Assembly (NCBI GenBank): GCA_009768925.2
Contig: VHIT02000017.1
Span: forward strand, 62,001-126,000
Direction: 5' to 3'
Source of the DNA: Cryptosporidium bovis
Taxonomy: Eukaryota; Apicomplexa; Conoidasida; Eucoccidiorida; Cryptosporidiidae
Length of the DNA stretch: 64,000 nt
The position numbers were made by a program, and so were the translations under genes. Below are positions 54,175-63,728 of the stretch, in pieces. The first letter of the stretch is position 1. Each line of letters opens with the position of its first letter. Under the pieces are notes generated by a model. It was given only the letters and a program-made list of their open reading frames with translations. It was not told the DNA's origin and made no database searches.

Positions 54175-55695
54175 CTATTCGTCTCGAGAACATGAAGTCT
54201 GATTTCCGTCGAGTATGCTCTCAATGCTGTCTAATAAAGTGCTTTCTTGTGTTTCTTCCAATATATCAGGAGAACTTAAGTATAAATCAAGTTTGGAATG
54301 GTCGTATAATTCCACACTGTATCCGTACTTTGCAATAATTTCAGGAATTTCTTTCAAATAAAGTGACTCTTTACAAGAATGAGAAATAGTTTCAATTGGA
54401 GAATTTACAGTTTCAAGTGAATACATGCTATTTTCACCATTTAAACGTTCATTTTTGTTAACATTTTTGGCAGTGTATTTATAATCTAATGATAAAGATG
54501 GAACTAAAGTCCTAATAGCTTTTTGAAATTTTGCTTCCAAATTAGTTAGAAATGAAGTAAATTCATTTTTATTTTCAACGTAAATTGTATCAAGTAATTT
54601 TTCGACATACGTCTTTGAGTACTTCACATTTGGTGGAAAAATGGATGGCTTACACTGTACATAAAGGTTTACATGTACATTTTTAATATCACAAAATTTA
54701 TCTGGGATATTATTGTCTCTATTTACTTGTAATAGTAAAAACAAATAATCCAAAAGTAAATTAGGATTCAATTCGACTATTGGTTTTTGAAACCTTATTG
54801 GAACCCATTTCTTATTTAATTTACTGTATTTATATTCATGTGGAGCATCATAAAATGTAAAGTTGTATTCTTGATGTATATTTATTGATTTGTGAATATT
54901 TTGCTCTATTCCAACATTTTCAAACGAAAATACAGTTAACGTACTGTTTCCTTGTGGATTTGTATTTGTATTTATACTCTGATTCTTGATTATCACTTTA
55001 CCAGAATACTTATTTACAAAATGTGTTATAATCGTACAGTTACCATCTGTTTTTATTGAATATATGAATCTCGTGTCAAAATAACCATTATTTGTATTGT
55101 TTTTATCTGTAAATAATTTACAATTGTCTAACATACTACCTTTTGATACCCTCTTCCATTCGAAAACAGGTTCAAAAATGTTTCTAAGCAGTGAATTACC
55201 AGATCTTAAATTAGTTAATGTATTTGATTTTCCTATAAATATTGTTCTGTATAATTTCTCGTAACTGAAATTCTCAAGTCCTCTTTCTCTATCTTTCTTT
55301 ATAATTCTGTGAACGCAATCTTCCTTTGAGAAGTAATCTTCAGAATTTACATTGCATTTGCCACATGTAAAAGCCTCTAAATAAGGTTTATTTCCAAGAG
55401 GTAAATTCGTATTAGAAAGTATGTTTCTATAACTTGATTTTAAACAATCACATTCCTCACATATTTCCAAACCTGAAATTCTTCTGTTTAATATTTTTGT
55501 TCGATTTAAAATCGAACCTTCTTCTACTAATATTCCATTTTTTATATTTATATCATTGCAAATACTTTCATTCTTAACTTCAACAGAGTCATTGCCAAGA
55601 ACCAATATTGCGTTTAAAACGCCTATAATATTTATCAGCAAAGCTACTGACCTGTATATTCTGAGATTCTTCATATGGTTACATTGTTCTCCCAT
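54175..55695 (-). CDS. Secreted cysteine-containing protein, unrecognised
   Basis: 506-residue protein with a probable signal peptide: the hydrophobic run SVALLINIIGVLNAILVL follows a basic stretch. If translation starts at Met8 (ATG 55672-55674) the signal is better shaped than from Met1, so that start is possible. The mature part has about a dozen cysteines (CEECDC, CGKC, and single Cys spaced through the rest) and several N-glycosylation sequons. No membrane segment or GPI-type tail follows, so it should be soluble or lumenal. No family was recognised. In an apicomplexan such a protein could be lumenal, secretory-organelle or surface; nothing here decides. An E2F-like site lies 255 bases upstream. 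Confidence 0.75.
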   Translation of the reverse strand: MGEQCNHMKNLRIYRSVALLINIIGVLNAILVLGNDSVEVKNESICNDINIKNGILVEEGSILNRTKILNRRISGLEICEECDCLKSSYRNILSNTNLPLGNKPYLEAFTCGKCNVNSEDYFSKEDCVHRIIKKDRERGLENFSYEKLYRTIFIGKSNTLTNLRSGNSLLRNIFEPVFEWKRVSKGSMLDNCKLFTDKNNTNNGYFDTRFIYSIKTDGNCTIITHFVNKYSGKVIIKNQSINTNTNPQGNSTLTVFSFENVGIEQNIHKSINIHQEYNFTFYDAPHEYKYSKLNKKWVPIRFQKPIVELNPNLLLDYLFLLLQVNRDNNIPDKFCDIKNVHVNLYVQCKPSIFPPNVKYSKTYVEKLLDTIYVENKNEFTSFLTNLEAKFQKAIRTLVPSLSLDYKYTAKNVNKNERLNGENSMYSLETVNSPIETISHSCKESLYLKEIPEIIAKYGYSVELYDHSKLDLYLSSPDILEETQESTLLDSIESILDGNQTSCSRDE

Positions 55696-56425
55696 AAATA
55701 TTTGTTGTTCTAACCTACTATTTACTCTTAACTTTTTTCCTTTCTATTTACGCTTAAATTTTAGTTCTTTTAAAATGATAAAAAAAATTATAAAAATAAA
55801 AAACTATAATACAAAAGTAATGGAAAGATAAAGGGCAGTGATACAACTCACTCCTTATTCTTGTTTATAATGTTTGAAATTTTAATTTCTAATTATATTC
55901 ATACTTTTCTAATTTCAACTTTATTCAGATAGGTACCTTATGACGTTTCGGCGCCAAAAAACTAATATTTTTTGGATTTAAGAATACTGACAAAAATGCC
56001 ACATTTTTGACTCTTCTTGAATAGAAAGCTGTTAACACATTGTTATTAAGAAAGAACAAAAACAATTTAGAATAAGACTAAGTGATTTTTGAAAATTTTG
56101 ACATTGTAATCACAATTTTCATCGAAGAAGGGAGCTCATATAAAACAACAATATTACATTTTTACTACTAATAAGGAAAAGTTGTGTGGTTATATCAACA
56201 AAACAAATTAGTGCAAGGTGTTTCCTCTTGTATTTTGCTTTAGCCTAAACAATGGAAAGCAGTATATGTACATTTCGAAATTATGATAAATAATTATTTC
56301 CGCTATATCTAATCTGAGGTAAGAGACTTGTTCAAGCCTATAATATATTCATTTTTGCCGTGAACAAAATAAAATGCCTAATTTTTAGCCATAATTTATA
56401 CAGTTTAACCAAGATTTGACACTAA
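55696..56425 (-). other. Spacer upstream of the secreted-protein gene
   Basis: 730 bases between two - strand genes. Apart from the GGCGCC element it is AT-rich and shows no protein-like frame, tRNA or repeat. Confidence 0.5.
55950..55958 (-). promoter_or_regulatory. E2F site TTTGGCGCC
   Basis: Reads TTTGGCGCC on the coding strand of the secreted-protein gene, 255 bases upstream of its first ATG; a canonical E2F consensus (TTTSGCGC). Confidence 0.5.
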
Positions 56426-57229
56426 CTATTCAAATTCATCGTTAATGTCATACCTCATAGTTGGATCTTGTTCGTCGTGATATTGAAGATTCATATCAAC
56501 ACTCAAAAGAACGGACGAAATAGAATCCTCATCATCAGGTTTAAGTGAAACATATGAAACAATGCTATAGTCCTCCAAAAGGTTTGCCAAGGCAATATTT
56601 AAGGGCATCATATGACTTGGAGTAACCTTTTCTAGATCCGAAACCAAGGTCAGCGAATCTTTTTGCAAAAAAGCCGACACAAGCTCCTCATCTTGAACAA
56701 TGTCGCACTTTGTTATTACATTTACGTGAGGTATTTCAAGTTGTATCATTGTACTTAATGCAGAAACAGATCCAGCTACAAATTTACTAGAATCTGTCAA
56801 AAAGCCAACGTCTAAACAATAAACTCCACATATTCTAAAGTCCCACCTTTGTAATGCATTTACAAAAGCTTTCATTACTGGGAGATGTGTAAACAACTCA
56901 ATTTGCCCGGGACAATCAAATAAAATGTAGTCATTATCGCCAAAATTGTTATTTAATTGTTCTTCTAGCCAGTCAAAATTCTCAACAAAATATTCCATTG
57001 CAAAAACCTGACTTCCATTCGGACCCAAATTTATCTCCTCCATAACATCGTCTAATGAAATTAAATCTCTTATGTCCAATTGACACAAATAATTGAAGTC
57101 TTCCGCTGCTGGATCTAAATTCACAACATGGCATGTTCGGCCTACAATTTCACAGTGTTTTTGTATTATCGAACAGTATGTTGATTTGCCTGACCCTGCT
57201 GGACCAACGACTAATTGAGCAAATTTCAT
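56426..57229 (-). CDS. GPN3: GPN-loop GTPase 3
   Basis: 267-residue GTPase needed for assembly and nuclear import of RNA polymerase II in other eukaryotes. P-loop GPAGSGKST (9-17), NLDPAAE (37-43), the family-defining GPN loop at 69-71, DCPGQIELF (switch), and TKCD (base recognition) are all intact. MEYFVENFDWLEEQL and QRWDFRICGVY match GPN3 better than GPN1 or GPN2, and the length fits. It is divergent from the CS-domain gene across a 325-base promoter region. Confidence 0.95.
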   Translation of the reverse strand: MKFAQLVVGPAGSGKSTYCSIIQKHCEIVGRTCHVVNLDPAAEDFNYLCQLDIRDLISLDDVMEEINLGPNGSQVFAMEYFVENFDWLEEQLNNNFGDNDYILFDCPGQIELFTHLPVMKAFVNALQRWDFRICGVYCLDVGFLTDSSKFVAGSVSALSTMIQLEIPHVNVITKCDIVQDEELVSAFLQKDSLTLVSDLEKVTPSHMMPLNIALANLLEDYSIVSYVSLKPDDEDSISSVLLSVDMNLQYHDEQDPTMRYDINDEFE

Positions 57230-57554
57230 ATTATAGCCGAATAATATTTTGATCCAACTAGTTTACCTCTTTCCTTTATATATATATATCCGTTATTTTA
57301 TGAAAACCAGGCACTAAGAACGACCACTTTCGCGTATATTTATGATTAGATCTTTGCTATAAAATATAAACTAATATATTTATATATAATCACAAATTCA
57401 CATCTTATTTTCGCTAGTCAACCACTAACTGAAATACTCAGATTGTCGTTACCTCCAAAAACCCGCCTGTTATACTATGTATGGCGCTCAAAGCACGGAA
57501 AATAAATAGATGGGTGCTTTCTTGATGTAGCAAAAAAGTGACATTTATCTGAAA
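57230..57554. other. Divergent promoter between GPN3 and the CS-domain gene
   Basis: 325 bases with a TA run at about 57280-57292, AAACCCGCCTG (about 57459) and TGGCGCTCAAAG (about 57482). The last two are weak E2F-like elements within 100 bases of the CS-domain gene start. Confidence 0.45.
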
Positions 57555-58307
57555 ATGTCAAGAATAGACTATTCCAAATGGGATAATATAACTGTCAGCA
57601 GTGAAGATGAGAGTAATATTTTCTCTAATAATTCTGATTCAAATTGCAGAGTTACTAAATTTGATACACCTCAAAAAATAACTATAGGGGGGAACGTTAA
57701 AAAGTTGGAAAGAGAGGATAAGTCAGTTATTAATAGTGAATATGTGGATAGTAGTTGTAAAAATAAATGTAATTCTGTACAAAATAAGTTGTTTATATCA
57801 GAAAACAAAGACCCAAGAATAGATGATTATGTTTGCTGCAGAAGTTCCAACACTAAATGTGAATACTATTGGAAACAAAGTAGCAATGAAGTTAAATTAC
57901 TTATTCCAATAGACGAAACCTTACCTAGAAAGGATATCAATGTCTTGGTCAACAATAATAATATTATGATTAAAGCTAAAAACAAAACAATAGTATCTGA
58001 AGAATTTGCACATGAAATCAATAATAACGAGGATTGCATTTTTTGGTCAATTATTAAACTAAAATCAGAACCTAATGACATTTATAAAAAGATGATTTTC
58101 ATCGAGCTCGAGAAAAAGCAAATAGATTCAACCATTAGGGTTTGGTGGAAGAGTGTATTTAAAGGTGGACCAGAGACTAATGTTGATAAATTTAGAGAAT
58201 TAACTGAGAAAGAAACTGACAGAAATAGAAAATTTGAACAATCATGGATAAAAGCTCATGAAGAGTTTAAGAGAAATATTAAAAATAAACGTATTAACCT
58301 AATTTAA
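57555..58307 (+). CDS. CS-domain protein (NudC/p23-like co-chaperone)
   Basis: 250 residues. The CS fold spans about 102-205: YYWKQSSNEVKLLIPI, DINVLVNNNNIMIKA, EDCIFWSI and the beta strand IFIELEKK followed by WWKSVFKGG, an arrangement typical of NudC-type CS domains. The first residues, IDYSKWDNITVSSEDE, resemble the YSKWD-I-VSDDE start of Hsp90 co-chaperones such as Cdc37 and some CS proteins. A role as Hsp90-linked or dynein-linked co-chaperone is inferred. The C-terminus is Lys/Arg-rich and helical. It is convergent with COG7 (55-base gap). Confidence 0.72.
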   Translation: MSRIDYSKWDNITVSSEDESNIFSNNSDSNCRVTKFDTPQKITIGGNVKKLEREDKSVINSEYVDSSCKNKCNSVQNKLFISENKDPRIDDYVCCRSSNTKCEYYWKQSSNEVKLLIPIDETLPRKDINVLVNNNNIMIKAKNKTIVSEEFAHEINNNEDCIFWSIIKLKSEPNDIYKKMIFIELEKKQIDSTIRVWWKSVFKGGPETNVDKFRELTEKETDRNRKFEQSWIKAHEEFKRNIKNKRINLI

Positions 58308-58362
58308 GTTTGTATATGTATACGCATATTTTTAATATTTTGTTGAGTATTAAATATAACCA

Positions 58363-61332
58363 TTATTTATCTTTTTTTCCTTTTTGAATCAATGATCTAT
58401 ACCAGTATTCAATTTTTGAATCGTTTATATTATAGTATTCTGAATTTAGATAGTCTATTTTCATTATTATATACATTAAAGACTGGGATAAGCCAATTAA
58501 TTCTTTACTTGGATTCCTATCATCATCAAATTCATTATTATACAATATAAGGATATCAAATATACTTATTAAATATTTAACATCAACAAATAAACTAGTA
58601 TAACCAAATGCTTCCATTTCTTCTATATCAATTATTTGTCGTTTTATTGCATCAAAAACTATTACTGATACTTTTTCAATTATTTTTTTTATTAAATTAT
58701 TTTCTGAATTAACAAAAAACTCTTGTACAATATTGTTTTCTGTGTTATTGTTAAATATTGATTCGATTATAACTGCTATATTAAGTAGATACTCACCTAC
58801 AGATACAATTAGATTTGAAGGTTGCAACTTATTCTTCTCTATGTATATTATGACTTTACTTTCTATCTCGTCAAATTTATTTGATGATTCATTACCATCA
58901 GTTTCATACCTTAAATTTTTGCTTACATTCCACAACTCAAGTCCCTTATAACCCTCTAAAGAAGCTAGTATAGGATACGAACAACATTGGGACATTATTT
59001 CTATTGAATCCAATATTATTTGTGATATAAACCTAATTGAATCTAAGTTAATAATAAAATTAGTTATATCTTCGTTCTTTATTTTTTCTCCGTGACAAAA
59101 TAGTATATCTTTTAATTCATTATTCAAATTATTAGGTATTGAATTTTTTATGCGATCAAATATTGAGTATTGAGTAAAGTCTATTTTATTTTTCAATAAC
59201 AATAATTTCAATATAAACATGCAGTTGTTGGTGCTTTTGCTGTAATTGTTTATGCTTTCGATTTGTTTTTCATCATCAATAGCATTAACATGAATATCAA
59301 CGCCGTTACTGTCACTATGGATTCGGCCACCATAGTTATTATTGATACTTGAATTAACAGTTCTACAATGAATAATGACATCATGTATAGTGTCTCTAAA
59401 TGTTTTTTTTGTCTTTAACATTGTACAGTAAAATAAAAAACATGAATTTAGTAGTTCTTTATCTAAATAATTAATTATAGTTATATTTTCATTGAATTTT
59501 TGATTTACATTCTTCACTAGCTTTAGTGTTTGTGATCTTATTGCATTCTGTATTGGATTTAATAAATGTATTAGCTCATTCTCAAAATAGTATTTTGTCG
59601 AATAATCAATCATATTTACAAATAACATTATATAATCTTTATTAGGTAATGGTTTCATTATATTAAAATTCATATTGTTATCAAATACCCTTTCCTTCTT
59701 GAATAAATTATTTATCTTATCTACTAGAAAAGTATTTTTAACCTCTATTTCCTTCGAATAATCTGATATAGGTATTTTATTATTTACAATTGAATTTATA
59801 TCAATAGATATTCTTTTCAATACTTGAAATATAGAAGAGACATCACACAATAATATTGACTGAACTACATTACTTCCATTGTTTAAAAGTGTTTCTGATA
59901 GATCATTTATCATAAACTCATCATTTAACAAATAATTAGATATAATGTTATGAACACTATTACAATCGGTGTTTTCATTATCAACATCTTCATTAACAAT
60001 AACATTATCATTCTTAGTACCGCTACATATAATCATATTTATACCGTTTATTACAGATACCAATATTCTTTCACAAACTGCTTGTATTTCTCTTATATCT
60101 GTTGTTAATATACTATCTTGATTGATTCCGAATATTGAATCATTTTCGACATCATATTTTTCAGAATCATTCTCTGGAAACATAAATATTGAATTAGTTA
60201 TAGTTATTAATATTGTATCTAAAAATTCTTTTATATTATATAAACACACTTTCAACAAATTGTTAGTTATATTTTTAATAAAATCTGATGTTTTGTCTTT
60301 AAATCTTATAAATAAGTCATTTATTACCTTTCTTCTTGTAACTATCAATTCATTGAACCAACTGAAATATCTTCTTATTGCGTCATCCTCACTTATTCTC
60401 AACATATCTTGAGAAATACCTATTCCTTTTAAATCTTGAATCGAAAATAAATATATTATTCTATTCAAATTTTCGCTATTACTATCTGTGTTATCAAAAT
60501 CAATATTTTTTCCATTCTGAGATCCGAAAGTTGTTAGTGACCAGACTAAATTCCAAACCAAATTAATCTGATTAATTATTACACCAACAAAATACTCGTA
60601 TAATCTTAAATCTTGATCTAATTTTGAGTAAATATTTAATAAATCAAACAACAATTCATTATTTGGATCCACAATAAATAAATCTAAAAATATATTGTCC
60701 AGTGTTGATATTACACTCTTCTCTAGTAGTCTAAATCTCTCTATTCTATTCAAAAATTCTGGTATTGATTCTAAACTACTCACCAATAATTTTAATAAAC
60801 ATATCTTGTCAATAATATCGTAAAATTCATCCCCTTGTTCTTTAATTAACAATGTAAAATTGTCTTTATCTTTAAGTATATATTCTATTTCCGATAATAA
60901 CGATTCAAATTTACTATTATTTATTAGTAACTTCATTACATTTTCTAATTTCTCTTTTTTTTGAAAAAGCATTATTACTTCCTCTATTGAATTATTATTT
61001 GTATACTTTTGTTCATTTTTTGAAATTATACTTGAACATTCACTTATTTTGTTTGTTAATTTATCCATCATATTTCTATTCTCTTCATTCGATAACATGA
61101 AGTCATTTAACATGTCATTTATATTAGTCATTTTTGATTCTATTGATTCCGTGTATTCTGTTATTATTGAAGTACATGATTGAGATATACTTAGTAGTCT
61201 ACCTTCCAAATCATCTACATTCTCACCTTTGTTATGTACTTTTCCTTGTCTTAATGCATTATTTAACCATACAATCGCTGAAAAATCGTCATCGTAAAGT
61301 CTTTTTAGATTTATTTTACCTTCTGAATCCAT
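58363..61332 (-). CDS. Conserved oligomeric Golgi complex subunit 7-like (COG7)
   Basis: 989 residues. The N-terminus carries the COG7 signature YDDDFSAIVWLNNALRQG (about 13-30; human DDFDVKEWINAAFR), then helical coiled-coil regions (KMTNINDMLNDFM ... EVIMLFQKKEKLENVMKLL), and IYSKLDQDLRLYEYFVGVIINQINLVW (about 234-260), which matches the DRMPQLLAYYYKC region. COG is a tethering complex of the Golgi for retrograde vesicles; COG7 is in lobe B. Length exceeds human COG7 (770) because of Asn-rich inserts. It sits 164 bases from the MO25 stop, both on the - strand. Confidence 0.72.
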   Translation of the reverse strand: MDSEGKINLKRLYDDDFSAIVWLNNALRQGKVHNKGENVDDLEGRLLSISQSCTSIITEYTESIESKMTNINDMLNDFMLSNEENRNMMDKLTNKISECSSIISKNEQKYTNNNSIEEVIMLFQKKEKLENVMKLLINNSKFESLLSEIEYILKDKDNFTLLIKEQGDEFYDIIDKICLLKLLVSSLESIPEFLNRIERFRLLEKSVISTLDNIFLDLFIVDPNNELLFDLLNIYSKLDQDLRLYEYFVGVIINQINLVWNLVWSLTTFGSQNGKNIDFDNTDSNSENLNRIIYLFSIQDLKGIGISQDMLRISEDDAIRRYFSWFNELIVTRRKVINDLFIRFKDKTSDFIKNITNNLLKVCLYNIKEFLDTILITITNSIFMFPENDSEKYDVENDSIFGINQDSILTTDIREIQAVCERILVSVINGINMIICSGTKNDNVIVNEDVDNENTDCNSVHNIISNYLLNDEFMINDLSETLLNNGSNVVQSILLCDVSSIFQVLKRISIDINSIVNNKIPISDYSKEIEVKNTFLVDKINNLFKKERVFDNNMNFNIMKPLPNKDYIMLFVNMIDYSTKYYFENELIHLLNPIQNAIRSQTLKLVKNVNQKFNENITIINYLDKELLNSCFLFYCTMLKTKKTFRDTIHDVIIHCRTVNSSINNNYGGRIHSDSNGVDIHVNAIDDEKQIESINNYSKSTNNCMFILKLLLLKNKIDFTQYSIFDRIKNSIPNNLNNELKDILFCHGEKIKNEDITNFIINLDSIRFISQIILDSIEIMSQCCSYPILASLEGYKGLELWNVSKNLRYETDGNESSNKFDEIESKVIIYIEKNKLQPSNLIVSVGEYLLNIAVIIESIFNNNTENNIVQEFFVNSENNLIKKIIEKVSVIVFDAIKRQIIDIEEMEAFGYTSLFVDVKYLISIFDILILYNNEFDDDRNPSKELIGLSQSLMYIIMKIDYLNSEYYNINDSKIEYWYRSLIQKGKKDK

Positions 61333-61496
61333 ACTGTTATCTTTCTATTTTGTACATAAACACTTTATTCACTTAATAATTTATTTCATCCGGCTTGTCA
61401 TTGCCGCTACTATATGCAACGTTATACAGGGACCCCACTTTAATAATAAGCCAATGTTCGATACACAATTGTGATTATTCTCTTTAATTTTCGATT
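61333..61496 (-). other. Short COG7/MO25 spacer
   Basis: Only 164 bases remain between COG7 and MO25 once the second MO25 exon is included. No motif was recognised beyond GTGGGGTCCC on the - strand (about 61427-61436). Confidence 0.45.
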
Positions 61497-63065
61497 TCAT
61501 AATTCATTTAACTTGTTAATAATAAACTATAGATAAATAATTTTGAATTAATATTTCATATATATGTCTTATTTGAAACAAAATTTTAAGTAAATAAGAA
61601 AGAATTTACTTGTATATTGAAGTATTAGTTTTCAACAAATAACCTGTGTTTGTTTCAAAATATAGCAATGATAGTGTAAACTTACCTCCTTGTCACTGCC
61701 AAATTGCTCGTCTATCCTACTATTCTGAAACTGAAGAAGCTGTATTATTTTATTTTTGTTACTTTTAAGTATATTTAAAATGTCACTAGATTTTTTTGGA
61801 TTAGCTATAAACAATTTGAAAATATGAAATGCCTCAAATGAAATTGTCTCTAAATTTGATGATATTAAGTCCATAAATATCTTTAGATATTCACTATTTC
61901 CTGAAAATAATGTCATCACTTTAGATAACTCCTTTACAGATAGTAGTTGATTTAATAATCTTAACCCATATCTTTGTGGAACATATTCATTTGATTGTAT
62001 TAAATATTTAAATATATTACTAAAAAACAAATCAATATTTTTTAATATGTAATCATTCGTTATTTCTGGTGAAATAAATAAATAACAACGTAATGTTGTA
62101 ATTGAATCTGATGATATATCAAAGCAATTATTACCGGATAATTTTATCAATTTAGTTAATAATTCATCCTCATACAATATATTTTTAATTATTTCGTAGC
62201 TTATTATTTTAACTGAATCAGGAATATGAAATGTTTTATTTATTTTTTTATCGACTATTTCAGAACTTTGTGTAAGATTTAATAATGTTGATATATCTCT
62301 TAATACCTCACCTATTTTATATGTGATTGGAATAATTTGATAATAATTCATAAGTAACTCAAAAAATTCATGGTTGTTATTGTTTATCCACGATAAAATA
62401 ATATATTTTTCATTATATTTATCATCTAATTTATCTTTAATTATGATCGAATATTGAACATTTCTAATCTCAACAACGATTAAAAGCGATATTATACCTG
62501 CCCATAATGAATTCTCTTTCTTTGACATAAAACCAATCATGCATGCTATATTTAATATGAGTTTATTACATATTATATCGCATATATAATATATTCTCTC
62601 ATTCATTTTTTTCATATCCTCTATTTTGTTCGTAAAATATTTTCTACTTTCATATTTATCGTCTTCAATTAAATTAGAAATCTCGAGATTAAATAATTCA
62701 GTTAAATCTTTCTCTTGTAGGTTTATTATATTTGAGAGTATTTCTTTTATTGTACATAAATTATCTTTATTTAAACTATTTTTGCCCTCAGAAACTGCTG
62801 TATTTAAAATATTGTTTTCTGAATTAAACTTATTTACTATTTTTCTCCTGGTCTCTTTATTTGATATATCTTTGAATTTTTCATCATTTTTGCCCACAAA
62901 AACAGAATTGTTTACCGATTTTATTATTTCATTATTTATTTCATCACATTTTTCACCCAAAGTCAAACATAATTTCATATACTCTTTATCGTCATATAAT
63001 TTTAATTCATTGTATTTTAGAGATTCATTAGATTGCTTTCCTGATATCTGCAACCAATTGAACAT
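61497..63065 (-). CDS. MO25/CAB39 scaffold protein, two exons
   Basis: Proposed exons are 61686-63065 and 61497-61526, giving 469 residues. MO25 is a scaffold that activates STE20-type kinases. The C-terminal half is clear: FDISSDSITTLR, NYVTKRQ-like YVPQRYGLRLLNQLL, SFEAFHIFKLFIANPKKS and DEQFGSDKE. The long frame runs past this into an unrelated tail, but a perfect GTAAGT donor follows the GAG codon, and after a 159-base intron the acceptor TATCTATAG leads to FIINKLNEL and a stop, matching the MO25 ending (YLIKQIRDL). Residues 1-130 are divergent and Lys/Asn-rich; the family is usually about 340 residues. A TGCATGC element lies about 220 bases upstream. Confidence 0.85.
61527..61685 (-). 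other. Intron of the MO25 gene
   Basis: 159 bases, GTAAGT donor (61680-61685), CTATAG acceptor, phase 0, AT-rich throughout. Reading through it instead would add a 17-residue tail without MO25 similarity. Confidence 0.75.
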
Positions 63066-63728
63066 TTAAAATTCATTAAAACTACTATTTAAACTAGACA
63101 AATGACAGAAAAATAATATTTTAATGTAACTTATTCGTTTTGTTCACTTTAATTCCAATCAGATAATAAAACAAATATTTGTTTAGACTAATTCAATAAA
63201 TAATATATTAACACATCTGATTATTGTATGCACTATTAAGGTTTTAATTTGCATGTAATATACAAATGTTTCAATAAAAAGAATGCATGCGCGGTAAAGT
63301 GCTAAGTTTATCCACATAATTACCTCTGCAAGGGAAAGCAAGGACAAAACAATTAAGTAGTCGATAATGAAGCTAGAAAGAATGAATTATCAAAGATTAA
63401 ATAAACTAGGATAAGATACGCTCTATAGATTTATTATAACTATTTCGATATCAAATGGTATTAACGAAACAAACATGCATTTACTACATATTGTCCACAG
63501 TAATAAATGCTTTAAACCATAATTAGGCTGTTAGCTTCAGTGTAAACACTAACCGAATAACCATTTTTATTTCTAATAAAAACAAAGCGAACTATTTGCT
63601 GTAGTAATTTGTTTTGTTTTAATGGTAATTAGATTAAATATGACAAACAATTTTTCAAAAAAAAAAGCTATTGTTTCAACAAACTAGAATCTGAAACCAT
63701 TGAAAGTTTAAGTGCATAACACTATATT
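63066..63728 (-). other. Spacer upstream of MO25
   Basis: 663 AT-rich bases. The only clear element is the TGCATGC-GCGG stretch. No protein-like frame or RNA gene was seen. Confidence 0.5.
63284..63293. promoter_or_regulatory. ApiAP2-type TGCATGC element
   Basis: TGCATGCGCG in an AT-rich setting, about 220 bases before the MO25 ATG on the - strand. The TGCATGC core matches the ApiAP2 target type seen at 10152 and 21701. Confidence 0.4.

Noticed and set aside
61632-61685. Unspliced 17-residue tail of MO25, or a 42-base in-frame intron ending at ACACAG
   Set aside because: Neither gives the conserved MO25 ending; the 159-base intron does.
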